A DNA stretch of 64,000 nucleotides from an uncultured Porphyromonadaceae bacterium (lineage in GTDB: Bacteria; Bacteroidota; Bacteroidia; Bacteroidales; Muribaculaceae): NCBI GenBank assembly GCA_900548975.1, contig URMS01000010.1:35617-99616 (forward strand), in the 5' to 3' direction. Position 1 is the first letter of the stretch. Every line of letters begins with the position of its first letter. This document shows positions 17,439-24,483 of this stretch, in pieces. The position numbers were made by a program, and so were the translations under genes. The notes beneath the pieces were generated by a model. The model had not been told where the DNA came from, did not search any database, and was given only the letters and a program-made list of their open reading frames with translations.

Positions 17439-17858
17439 TCAGAACTTACGTTTCAGAATCTCGCTCCATATTATAGCCTTGCGCAGATCGCCGCCCGGAA
17501 CGGGCGGAATGGCGGCACGGCGTGCCGGAGCAGGCTCTACGGAAATATCGGCAGTCACACGGGTGCCCTCTTCGGGCAATACCGGGGACTCGGGCTGCCG
17601 GATTTCCTCGCGGGGAGCCGGAGCGGGCCCGGGCATGCGGAAAGAGCTTGTTTTCCGCAGCACGGGCTCATGCGGAGCCTGCGCGGGATGGCGCTGAGGC
17701 ATGGTGACGGCCGCCGGGGCCGCATGACGCTGCGCAGGGCGGCGGGGCCTGTCGGCGGGTTTCTGCACGGTCTTCTTTTTCTCGCTCGCTTTCTCGAACA
17801 AGAAAATTATAATACCCAGTACGATGGGAACTATGACCGAAACAGAACTCGATTCCAC
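17439..17858 (-). CDS. Small membrane-anchored Pro/Ala/Arg-rich protein
   Basis: About 139 aa with a GTG start (VESSSVSVIVPIVLGIIIFL). One N-terminal transmembrane helix is followed by a Lys-rich stop (EKASEKKK), then a low-complexity Pro/Ala/Arg-rich segment and a short conserved-looking tail (DLRKAIIWSEILKRKF). The frame is open to an upstream Met codon at 17936, but that start lies upstream of the minus-strand promoter at 17879-17910, so the GTG is preferred. No family recognised. Upstream of, and probably co-transcribed with, the CoA-transferase. Confidence 0.6.
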   Translation of the reverse strand: MESSSVSVIVPIVLGIIIFLFEKASEKKKTVQKPADRPRRPAQRHAAPAAVTMPQRHPAQAPHEPVLRKTSSFRMPGPAPAPREEIRQPESPVLPEEGTRVTADISVEPAPARRAAIPPVPGGDLRKAIIWSEILKRKF

Positions 17859-17868
17859 GCTTTTTTTG

Positions 17869-17876
17869 TAATTTTG
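17869..17876 (+). promoter_or_regulatory. Candidate -7 box of miaB
   Basis: TAATTTTG (TAnnTTTG), 41 bp upstream of the miaB ATG. No clear -33 TTTG. It is 2 bp from the opposing -7 box at 17879-17886, so the two polymerases would compete for the site. Confidence 0.6.
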
Positions 17877-17878
17877 CA

Positions 17879-17910
17879 CAAAAATAGTCAATCTTGTGCA
17901 AAGGCACAAA
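17879..17910 (-). promoter_or_regulatory. Promoter of the 17439-17858 gene
   Basis: Minus strand TTTG (17907-17910), 20 nt, TATTTTTG (17879-17886). Divergent from and interleaved with the miaB -7 box; leaves a leader of about 15 nt before the GTG at 17858. Confidence 0.7.
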
Positions 17911-17916
17911 TATTTT

Positions 17917-19236
17917 ATGGACAACAACGACAACAACCTCTTATATATCGAGACTTACGGCTGCCAGATGAACGTCGCCGACAGCGAAGTGGTGGCCTCT
18001 ATCATGGAAATGGCCGGTTACCGGCTCACCGACAGCATAGACAATGCCGACGCCGTGCTGCTGAACACCTGCTCTATCCGCGACAACGCCGAGCAGAAAA
18101 TAATATCGCGACTCAAGGCCCTGGCAGCAGAGCGCCGTAAGCGCGGACGCCTGCTGATAGGCGTCATAGGCTGCATGGCTGAGCGTGTGCAGCGCGAGCT
18201 TGTGGAAAAGCACGGGGTGGACATTGTAGCCGGCCCCGACGCCTACCTCGATCTGCCTGCCCTCTTCGCCTCGGCCGAAAACGGAGTGCCGGCTGTGAAT
18301 GTGGAGCTGAGCACCACCGAGACCTACCGCGACGTGATGCCGGCGCGCATTCCGGGCCAGACGGTGTCGGGCTTCGTGAGCATAATGCGCGGCTGCAATA
18401 ATTTCTGCTCCTACTGCATAGTGCCCTATACCCGCGGCCGCGAGCGCAGCCGTCCCGTCGACAGCATACTGGGCGAAGTGGCCGATCTTCGTCGCCGTGG
18501 CTTCCGGGAGGTGACTCTGCTTGGACAGAACGTGAACAGCTATCTCGACGGCGACACCGATTTCGCCGCCCTGCTCGCCGCCGTGGCCGAGTCGGCTCCC
18601 GACATGCGCGTACGCTTCACCACCTCGCACCCCAAGGACATGTCGGACGCCATTATCGACGCCATAGCCTCGCATCCCAACATCTGCCGCCATATCCATC
18701 TGCCGGTGCAGAGCGGCAGCAATGCCGTGCTCAAGGCCATGAACCGCAAGTATACCCGCGAGTGGTATCTCGACCGCATAGCGGCAATCCGCAACCGCAT
18801 ACCCGACTGCGGTATATCCACCGACCTCTTCACCGGCTTCCACGACGAGACAGAGGAAGATTTCGAGCAGACTCTCAGCCTGATGCGCGAGGTCGGCTTC
18901 GACTCGGCATTTATGTTCAAATACTCGGAACGCCCGGGTACATTCGCCTCGCGCACCATGCCCGACAACGTGCCCGAAAGTGTGAAGATCGAGCGCCTCA
19001 ACCGCATGATAGCCCTGCAGAACGAACTTTCGGCGGCCTCGAACCGCGCCGACATCGGACGCGAATACGAGGTACTGGTGGAGGGTGTGGCAAAACGAAG
19101 CAAGGAGCAGATGGTGGGCCGCACAAGCCAGAACAAGACGGCGGTCTTCGCCCGCGGCGACGCCAAGGTGGGCCAGCTGCGCCGTGTGCGCGTGCTCGAC
19201 TCCACATCGGCCACCTTGCTGTGCGAGCAGGTGTAA
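17917..19236 (+). CDS. miaB: tRNA-2-methylthio-N6-dimethylallyladenosine synthase
   Basis: A 439-aa radical-SAM methylthiotransferase that modifies position A37 of tRNAs. The N-terminal MTTase domain has cluster cysteines C16 (ETYGCQMN), C52 (LNTCSIRD) and C86 (VIGCMAER). The radical-SAM motif CNNFCSYC (C160, C164, C167) binds a second 4Fe-4S cluster. The C-terminal TRAM domain (REYEVLVEGVAKRSKEQMVG) binds tRNA. Full family length. The start is the ATG at 17917; an in-frame GTG at 17896 is possible but would add an atypical N-terminus. Convergent with the MORN gene across two hairpin repeats. Confidence 0.97.
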   Translation: MDNNDNNLLYIETYGCQMNVADSEVVASIMEMAGYRLTDSIDNADAVLLNTCSIRDNAEQKIISRLKALAAERRKRGRLLIGVIGCMAERVQRELVEKHGVDIVAGPDAYLDLPALFASAENGVPAVNVELSTTETYRDVMPARIPGQTVSGFVSIMRGCNNFCSYCIVPYTRGRERSRPVDSILGEVADLRRRGFREVTLLGQNVNSYLDGDTDFAALLAAVAESAPDMRVRFTTSHPKDMSDAIIDAIASHPNICRHIHLPVQSGSNAVLKAMNRKYTREWYLDRIAAIRNRIPDCGISTDLFTGFHDETEEDFEQTLSLMREVGFDSAFMFKYSERPGTFASRTMPDNVPESVKIERLNRMIALQNELSAASNRADIGREYEVLVEGVAKRSKEQMVGRTSQNKTAVFARGDAKVGQLRRVRVLDSTSATLLCEQV

Positions 19237-19249
19237 TCAGTTATATAGG

Positions 19250-19445
19250 TTTCGCAAGTTTTCAACTTGCTCACAGTTAAAAATATAGTTGAAAAAGTAA
19301 AAGGTTTAAAAAGTTAAGATAATGGTTTGGATGCCGATGGTAGGGATAAAGTCTGTCAGACTATAGATTCCGAAGGGACTATTATCTTAACTCTTTACAC
19401 TCATTTAACCTTTTTCCACTTCAACTTGAGCTTGCGAAAGTTGAG
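19250..19445. repeat. Intergenic hairpin repeat, copy 5 (AAGTTAAGATAAT type)
   Basis: Bounded by TTTCGCAAGTTTTCAACTTG on the left and ACTTGAGCTTGCGAAAGTTG on the right, which share TTTCGCAAG in opposite orientation. The inner arms TTAAAAAGTTAAGATAATGG and CTATTATCTTAACTCTTTAC pair. The central 60-nt spacer is unrelated to other copies. Lies between the convergent genes miaB and MORN. Confidence 0.8.
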
Positions 19446-19450
19446 TAAAT

Positions 19451-19539
19451 TAAAATTAGAAATTAGAAGTTAGAAGTTAGAAGTTGTTGCTGCGAAAGCT
19501 CACTTCTAACTCCTAACTTCTAACTTGTAACTTCTAATT
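19451..19539. repeat. Intergenic hairpin repeat, copy 6 (AGAAGTT type)
   Basis: Arm of three AGAAGTT words, a short TGCGAAAGC-containing loop, and return arm CTAACTCCTAACTTCTAACT. It would form a stem of about 35 bp with few mismatches. Directly downstream of the MORN gene stop. With copy 5 it accounts for the whole 19237-19544 space. Confidence 0.8.
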
Positions 19540-19544
19540 AGTGT

Positions 19545-20639
19545 TTAGTTCCCGTCTTCGTGAGGTGATTTGGTGAATGGGCAGCCGCGGCCTTCCCATT
19601 TCTTCCTTATGCTTTTCATTTTACTGCGGATAGAATTGCGGTCGGAAATACTCTGCCCTCCCTTGATGAGCTGAGTCTCATAGTCGGAATAGACTCGCGA
19701 GTCCGACATCCATGCCGTGCCGCAATCGTCCTTCTTTTTGTTGTTGGCGGAACTGTGAGCGCCCGGGCGCGAAGAACTTCCGCCCGATGAGGCAGCCCCC
19801 ATACCCAACGATTCCGAACCCGAATAAGAACTCCCCGACGCACCCGCAGATGCGCCGCCCGAATGCATGGTCTGATACTGCGCACCGACTTCGACAAGGC
19901 CGCTCATAACTTCGCTCAGACCGCTCCAAAGTTCGGCATTGAGTTTGTCTTTTGCAGCCTTGTAGGCCTGGCGACGTGCGTTGAATACGTCGGACGATGT
20001 AATGTCGATATAAGTGTTGTCTTTGAAATTCACGACATTCCACGCTCCGGGGCCGTAGATGAAGATGGCCACGCCATTGTATGCGCCGTCGCGGATAGTG
20101 CCTATAAGCAGGGCGCCGTTTTTCAGCACCTGAAGCCCGAAACGATCGCGGCCTTCACCGCCTTCCTCACCCACATACAGGCCGTCGCTGTTTTCACTCA
20201 TCGAGAAATATCTCGACATATCGGGATTGGGCGAAGGATATTTCCCGACAGGTTTGTCGTCCTCGAAGCGGCCGTAATAGATGAGGTCGCCGTTTGGTGC
20301 ATAGCACGATCCGCGGCCGTTCTTTTTGCCTTTGATGAAGCTGCCGACGTATACACTTGCCCCCGGAGCATTTTCGATTTCATCGCCGGCTTCCATTATC
20401 AGCATACCGCGGCCATTATACTTATCCTTCGCGAAGTCGCCTATATACACGGCTCCCTTTTTGAGGTCAAGGATGCCCATGCCGCTGCGGGTCTTGTTGT
20501 TATCGGCATACTGCCCGAGATAGCCGCCCTTTACGCCGCCGGTCAGCAAAGTGCCGAGTTCATTCCCGGCGCCCCGGACCGACATCGTGAGAATCAATGC
20601 GGATATTACAGCAAGTAGAAGCCCTACTCTATTCTTCAT
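19545..20639 (-). CDS. Secreted MORN-repeat protein
   Basis: A 364-aa protein with signal peptide MKNRVGLLLAVISALILTMS. Residues about 35-215 hold degenerate MORN repeats, such as YLGQYADNN..SGMGIL, VYIGDFAKDKYNGRGMLI, VYVGSFIKGKKNGRGSCY and IYYGRFEDDKPVGKY. A Ser/Gly-rich linker (about 260-300) and a basic C-terminus (KSIRKKWEGRGCPFTKSP) follow. MORN repeats often bind membranes or act as scaffolds; the role here is unknown. The start overlaps the stop of the SH3 gene by 11 nt, suggesting translational coupling. Confidence 0.75.
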   Translation of the reverse strand: MKNRVGLLLAVISALILTMSVRGAGNELGTLLTGGVKGGYLGQYADNNKTRSGMGILDLKKGAVYIGDFAKDKYNGRGMLIMEAGDEIENAPGASVYVGSFIKGKKNGRGSCYAPNGDLIYYGRFEDDKPVGKYPSPNPDMSRYFSMSENSDGLYVGEEGGEGRDRFGLQVLKNGALLIGTIRDGAYNGVAIFIYGPGAWNVVNFKDNTYIDITSSDVFNARRQAYKAAKDKLNAELWSGLSEVMSGLVEVGAQYQTMHSGGASAGASGSSYSGSESLGMGAASSGGSSSRPGAHSSANNKKKDDCGTAWMSDSRVYSDYETQLIKGGQSISDRNSIRSKMKSIRKKWEGRGCPFTKSPHEDGN

Positions 20640-21606
20640 AATACTGCGGTGGATTTACTTTCCAGTTTTTGGTATCTTTCGACACTTTCTGATATTCCTT
20701 TTCGCCATCTTTGGTCTTCATGAGATTGAGCTTATTGCCCGTGCCGTGCAGAAGCTCCACATAATAGACATCGCCGTCGGCAACATCGAGGGTAAGTTCG
20801 TCGTGGAAAGGCTTATCGAACCACTTGAATTCTCGGGCCAGTATTATACGGCCAGGATTTTTTACCACGATCTTTGTAACAGCGCGGCGATAGGTGTCCA
20901 GACCGCCGTTTTTGCCCTTACTCTTTAGTTCGAGCTCGGCAAGAGGAATAAGATTGCCGTTAAAGCGCACAAGCATGTTGTTGGCATACTTGAAATTGTC
21001 GAAAATATAAATAACGCCGGCAGCACCTTCTTCTGTCACATTGGCAGCGTTGGCTTCGGCCTCGGCCACACGGCGGGTATATTCGTCGGCGGTAATACCG
21101 TCCGCCTGCTCTTCGCTTCGGGCGATACTGCCCGAAACGGCACTTCCGGAAGCGGGCTGCGCCGGAGTGTTTTCCTCCTTAGCGGAAACTTCGGCTTCTT
21201 CGACAACTTCGGGGTCGCTATGGGACTTTTGCTTCTTTTTGCCGAACAGTTTACCAGAAATGCCACTGACGCCGTCGGCGACCTTGCGGGATGTGTTGGA
21301 GACAAAGCCTTTGGTCTTGTCGACAACATTATCCTCACCGTCAGACGATTTTCCGGAACGGCTCTTGAACTTAAGATCGTTGATCGAAACAAAACCCTTG
21401 ACACCCATGAAATCTATCTGACAAAAGCCGCCGTCTATTTTGGAGACATTGATTTCCATGCCCTTACGCAGACTGCCTATGACTTCGGCCTTTTCGCTGT
21501 CGGCTTCTCTGACATCGGCCTTTTCGGACGACACCACATAGATATCGGCCGAGGCTGCTATGGTTGTCATCAACAATATAATGAATGACAGAATTATCTT
21601 CTTCAT
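20629..21606 (-). CDS. Secreted SH3-like domain protein
   Basis: About 325 aa starting MKKIILSFIILLMTTIAASA (signal peptide). An N-terminal bacterial SH3-like domain (ADVREADSEKAEVIGSLRKG...INVSKIDGGFCQIDFMGVKG) is followed by an acidic/Ser/Lys-rich linker. The C-terminal globular domain has AAGVIYIFDNFKYANNMLVR and GDVYYVELLHGTGNKL, perhaps a DUF2846-like beta sandwich. A start five codons further upstream is possible. Its product likely works with the MORN protein encoded by the overlapping downstream gene; function unknown. Confidence 0.72.
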   Translation of the reverse strand: MKKIILSFIILLMTTIAASADIYVVSSEKADVREADSEKAEVIGSLRKGMEINVSKIDGGFCQIDFMGVKGFVSINDLKFKSRSGKSSDGEDNVVDKTKGFVSNTSRKVADGVSGISGKLFGKKKQKSHSDPEVVEEAEVSAKEENTPAQPASGSAVSGSIARSEEQADGITADEYTRRVAEAEANAANVTEEGAAGVIYIFDNFKYANNMLVRFNGNLIPLAELELKSKGKNGGLDTYRRAVTKIVVKNPGRIILAREFKWFDKPFHDELTLDVADGDVYYVELLHGTGNKLNLMKTKDGEKEYQKVSKDTKNWKVNPPQYYEE

Positions 21607-21644
21607 CGATGTTGGATACAAAAATTATAATGTGGATATATTTC

Positions 21645-22565
21645 TTAGAATTCCACCGATATGCGGACAGGGAAGTGGTCGGAAGGAGTGCGTGCCTTGT
21701 ACTTGGTAAGCTTTATTTCCTCGGGGGCGTTTGCTTCTTTCTGACCCTGCTCGCCCTCTACGGGGGTGCGGTAGGTGTCGGTGAGAATGCCGTACTTCAG
21801 CACCTTCACATCAGGCGACACAAATATGTGGTCGATGCGCGATTTGGTGAATTTTACGGGCGAATAGCCGTTGTACGTTCCGGTGGCTTCGTAGACCATG
21901 CCGGCTACTTCGTGCGAGTCATCGAGGAGGTCGCCGTCGACAATGGTGGCGTAGGAAGGCGAGAACTGGTCGACATTGAAGTCGCCCGAGAGGAACATCG
22001 GCAGAGTGGCGCCGAGTTCGGTGAGGCGTTTTTTGACCAGCCTGGCGCTTTCGACACGCGCCTGCTTGCCGACGTGGTCCATGTGCAGGTTGAAGAAGAG
22101 GAATTCGCGGCCGCTCTCGTTGTGGCGGAAGTGCCCCCATGTGCATATACGCACGCACACGGCATCCCAGCCGAGACCGGGCTTTTCGGGTGTTTCCGAC
22201 AGCCAGAAATCGCCATGGTCGAGCACGGTGAATTTGGTTGTGTCGTAGAAAATAGCCGAATGCTCGCCCTGGTCGGCGCCGTTGTCGCGGCCGACACCGA
22301 TGTATTCGTAGCCGGGCAGCAGGCTCTTGAGGTCATCGAGCTGCTGCTTGAATCCCTCCTGGGTGCCGAAGATGTCGAAATCGTGGAAGCGCACCAGTTC
22401 GGCCACATGCGGAGCACGCACGCTCCAGCCGTTGCCGGCCTTGTCGTCGCCCTCGTTGAGCTGGCGGATGTTGTACGTAGCGATATTGAAAGAAGCCTTC
22501 TGAGCGAAAGCCGCGGCGGCTAAAGCCACCATCACCACAACAAAAAATAGCCTTTTGTAATTCAT
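21645..22565 (-). CDS. Secreted endonuclease/exonuclease/phosphatase-fold hydrolase
   Basis: A 306-aa EEP-superfamily protein with signal peptide MNYKRLFFVVVMVALAAAAF. Motifs in order: IATYNIRQ (metal-binding Asn), FDIFGTQEGF (metal Glu), FNLHMDHVG, MFLSGDFNVDQF (D-x-N), SRIDHIFVSP and the C-terminal SDHFPVRISVEF (catalytic Asp-His). All active-site motifs are present. Secreted Bacteroidota members of this type may hydrolyse phosphodiesters or sugar/lipid phosphates. The substrate is unknown. Its 5' flank is nearly the same as that of the GH88 gene. Confidence 0.88.
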   Translation of the reverse strand: MNYKRLFFVVVMVALAAAAFAQKASFNIATYNIRQLNEGDDKAGNGWSVRAPHVAELVRFHDFDIFGTQEGFKQQLDDLKSLLPGYEYIGVGRDNGADQGEHSAIFYDTTKFTVLDHGDFWLSETPEKPGLGWDAVCVRICTWGHFRHNESGREFLFFNLHMDHVGKQARVESARLVKKRLTELGATLPMFLSGDFNVDQFSPSYATIVDGDLLDDSHEVAGMVYEATGTYNGYSPVKFTKSRIDHIFVSPDVKVLKYGILTDTYRTPVEGEQGQKEANAPEEIKLTKYKARTPSDHFPVRISVEF

Positions 22566-22593
22566 TATATACTAATAATTTGGTTTATTCCAG
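22564..22593. repeat. Shared 30-bp gene leader, copy 1
   Basis: On the plus strand ATACTAATAATTTGGTTTAT followed by TCCAG, ending at the start codon of the EEP gene. Nearly the same as 23798-23826 in front of the GH88 gene (one substitution and one indel). Confidence 0.6.
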
Positions 22594-23799
22594 TCAGTTT
22601 TTAGCATCGAGATATCTCTTCATGGCTTCCAGGAAGTAGTAATCGGCATATGTAAGCGGCACATCGACCTCGCTGTTCGCCATCCGGTGTCCCACACTGT
22701 GCTTCAGCAGGAATCCGCCATTCGAGCCATCGGATACTCTATATTCGGGCGATGACAATGTCATTAACGCTCTTTCGGCAGCTTCGAAATACTTACGGGA
22801 ATGCTCGCCGTCGACATAGCGGTACAGTTCCAATAAGGCCGAAGCCATGACGGCTCCTGCAGAAGCATCGCGGAGAGCCTCGGGAATATCGGGAGCATTG
22901 AAATCCCAGTACGGTATCATGTCGGCCGGCATATTGGGGTGGTTCAGCATATAATCCGCAATGTTCTGAGCAAAGTCGAGATAGCGCTTGTCTTTTGTCT
23001 CGCGATATACCATCGTATAGCCGTAAAGGCCCCATGCCTGTCCACGCGCCCACGACGAACTATCGGCATATCCCTGCGCAGTGTGCTTTTTCAGCACATC
23101 ACCGGTGTTCTTATCGTACTCGAGCACATGATAAGAACTGAAATCTTCCCGGAAATGATTGCGCATTGTGGTATCGGCATGCTTCACGGCAATATTGTAG
23201 TATGTCGAATCGCCGGTGGCAGCCGTAGCCCAGAACAGCAGTTCGAGATTCATCATATTATCGATAATCACTGTGTAGTCATTCGGACCCCTATCCCACG
23301 ATTTGATACATCCGACTGTAGGATTAAAGCGGCTCGCAAGCGATCGGGCACTGTTTATGAGCACTTTCTCATACGACTTTGAAGGGTTCAGTCTTTCAGC
23401 GTTACCAAAGCTGCAGTACATCATGAAGCCAAGATCGTGGGTACCGGTGTTGTATTGCTCTTTTTCCAGCAGTTTCAACATGCGTTGCGCTTCTTCATAC
23501 ATGGCCTCATTGCCGGTCTGCTCATAGAGCAGCAACAGACCACCGGGATAGAAACCGCTGCACCACCATCCGGAATTGCTTGTTTCCGATGCGTTTTTCC
23601 ACGAATAATATGTTTTGGGAAATCGCTCCGGTTTTGTCGCCATAGTATCTATCAGGGCTGTATACTGTGCGACGGCATCCTTGAAATTCTCTTTAAGCGA
23701 CTGCGTCAGCGGCACCGACGCTGTCTCCCCCGCTTTACCGGAAAGGCAGCCCGCAAACGTTATTGCAAAAACGAACAGCAATAATTTTCTAAAATTCAT
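22594..23799 (-). CDS. GH88 unsaturated glucuronyl hydrolase-like lipoprotein
   Basis: A 401-aa (alpha/alpha)6-barrel enzyme of the GH88 family. A lipoprotein signal (MNFRKLLLFVFAITFAGCLS) puts it on a membrane. Landmarks are WWCSGFYPGGLLLLYEQTG, the region IIDNMMNLELLFWA with a catalytic Asp, and SSWARGQAWGLYGYTMVYRE. GH88 enzymes remove 4,5-unsaturated glucuronyl residues from oligosaccharides made by polysaccharide lyases, for instance from glycosaminoglycans. No lyase or SusCD pair is seen nearby, so it would act on products made elsewhere. An upstream in-frame Met four codons earlier is less likely. Confidence 0.88.
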   Translation of the reverse strand: MNFRKLLLFVFAITFAGCLSGKAGETASVPLTQSLKENFKDAVAQYTALIDTMATKPERFPKTYYSWKNASETSNSGWWCSGFYPGGLLLLYEQTGNEAMYEEAQRMLKLLEKEQYNTGTHDLGFMMYCSFGNAERLNPSKSYEKVLINSARSLASRFNPTVGCIKSWDRGPNDYTVIIDNMMNLELLFWATAATGDSTYYNIAVKHADTTMRNHFREDFSSYHVLEYDKNTGDVLKKHTAQGYADSSSWARGQAWGLYGYTMVYRETKDKRYLDFAQNIADYMLNHPNMPADMIPYWDFNAPDIPEALRDASAGAVMASALLELYRYVDGEHSRKYFEAAERALMTLSSPEYRVSDGSNGGFLLKHSVGHRMANSEVDVPLTYADYYFLEAMKRYLDAKN

Positions 23800-23826
23800 A
23801 TATACTAACAATTTGGTTTATTCCAG
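23798..23826. repeat. Shared 30-bp gene leader, copy 2
   Basis: Plus strand ATACTAACAATTTGGTTTAT followed by TCCAG, ending at the GH88 start codon; the partner of 22564-22593. Confidence 0.6.
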
Positions 23827-23852
23827 GTCTCTGTCCTCGCCCTGTGCATCTG

Positions 23853-24362
23853 CTATCTTATGCCGCCTGAGGCGAGAAAATCGCTTTTGGCTCGCTCGAT
23901 AAGCCGACGCAGAAACACATCGGTCTGGCAGATGAGCGTGATAGCTATATTGCAGATGGTTTCATCCGAGCGAATTTTGATTGCCTCACGATAATATGCT
24001 GAGTCATTATGCCGTGAACATGCATATCGTGCCTGCTGTCCCTTCTCGGAGTTTATATCCCATTTTTCAAGGTTTCGTACTCTAAGATAGTCCTCATAAT
24101 CCAACAAAAGCTCTTGCAGACTTGCTTTAGCCACATTGAGAAGTTTTATCTCGGTTTCCTTGGATGTGGTCGAGGCAGTGCAGCCTTCGGCTATATTCTG
24201 TCTGCCGCTGCGAGCCGCCTGGATCATCTGGTCGACGGTGCGATCTCCTTTCGCAAGATATTTGTGCGCGAAGTAATAGGTAATATCGTAGATGCACTCT
24301 GCTTTCCGGAATGCGATCAGATTGCGATAATTGCCTTTGAGAGGGAGGAAATCGGGCGGCAT
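23853..24362 (-). CDS. Four-helix-bundle suffix-domain protein
   Basis: A 169-aa helical protein of the S23 / four-helix-bundle group with the C-terminal suffix found in Bacteroidota. Landmarks are NLIAFRKAECIYDITYYFAH, GDRTVDQMIQAARSGRQNIAEG and KETEIKLLNVAKASLQELLLDYEDYLR. The family includes proteins encoded in 23S rRNA intervening sequences and is related to the Avd accessory protein of diversity-generating retroelements. No reverse transcriptase or rRNA is present here. Its leader is made of tandem words that can fold back (24372-24457). Function unknown. Confidence 0.85.
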   Translation of the reverse strand: MPPDFLPLKGNYRNLIAFRKAECIYDITYYFAHKYLAKGDRTVDQMIQAARSGRQNIAEGCTASTTSKETEIKLLNVAKASLQELLLDYEDYLRVRNLEKWDINSEKGQQARYACSRHNDSAYYREAIKIRSDETICNIAITLICQTDVFLRRLIERAKSDFLASGGIR

Positions 24363-24371
24363 TTGGCGTTA

Positions 24372-24457
24372 GTTTTTTTGGTGAGTATGGGTCTTATTAG
24401 TCTTATGGGTCCTATTAGTCTTATAAGTCTTATAAGACCTATATGGCTAATAGGACC
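24372..24457. repeat. Tandem/inverted repeat leader of the four-helix-bundle gene
   Basis: On the minus strand, 17-18-nt units close to TAAGACTAATAGGACCCA and TAAGACTTATAAGACTAA are repeated about four times, and parts (GGTCTTATAAGACC-like) are self-complementary. Lies between the promoter box (24468-24475) and the start codon, so it is transcribed. Confidence 0.7.
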
Positions 24458-24467
24458 AATTATTTTG

Positions 24468-24475
24468 CAAAGATA
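24468..24475 (-). promoter_or_regulatory. Candidate -7 box of the four-helix-bundle gene
   Basis: Minus strand TATCTTTG (TAnnTTTG), 9 bp from the end of the GH36 gene. Places the repeat units in a leader of about 100 nt. Confidence 0.6.
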
Positions 24476-24483
24476 CAATTTTT

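Noticed and set aside
24372..24457. CRISPR-like array
   Set aside because: Units are about 18 nt, contiguous without spacers, and no cas genes are present.
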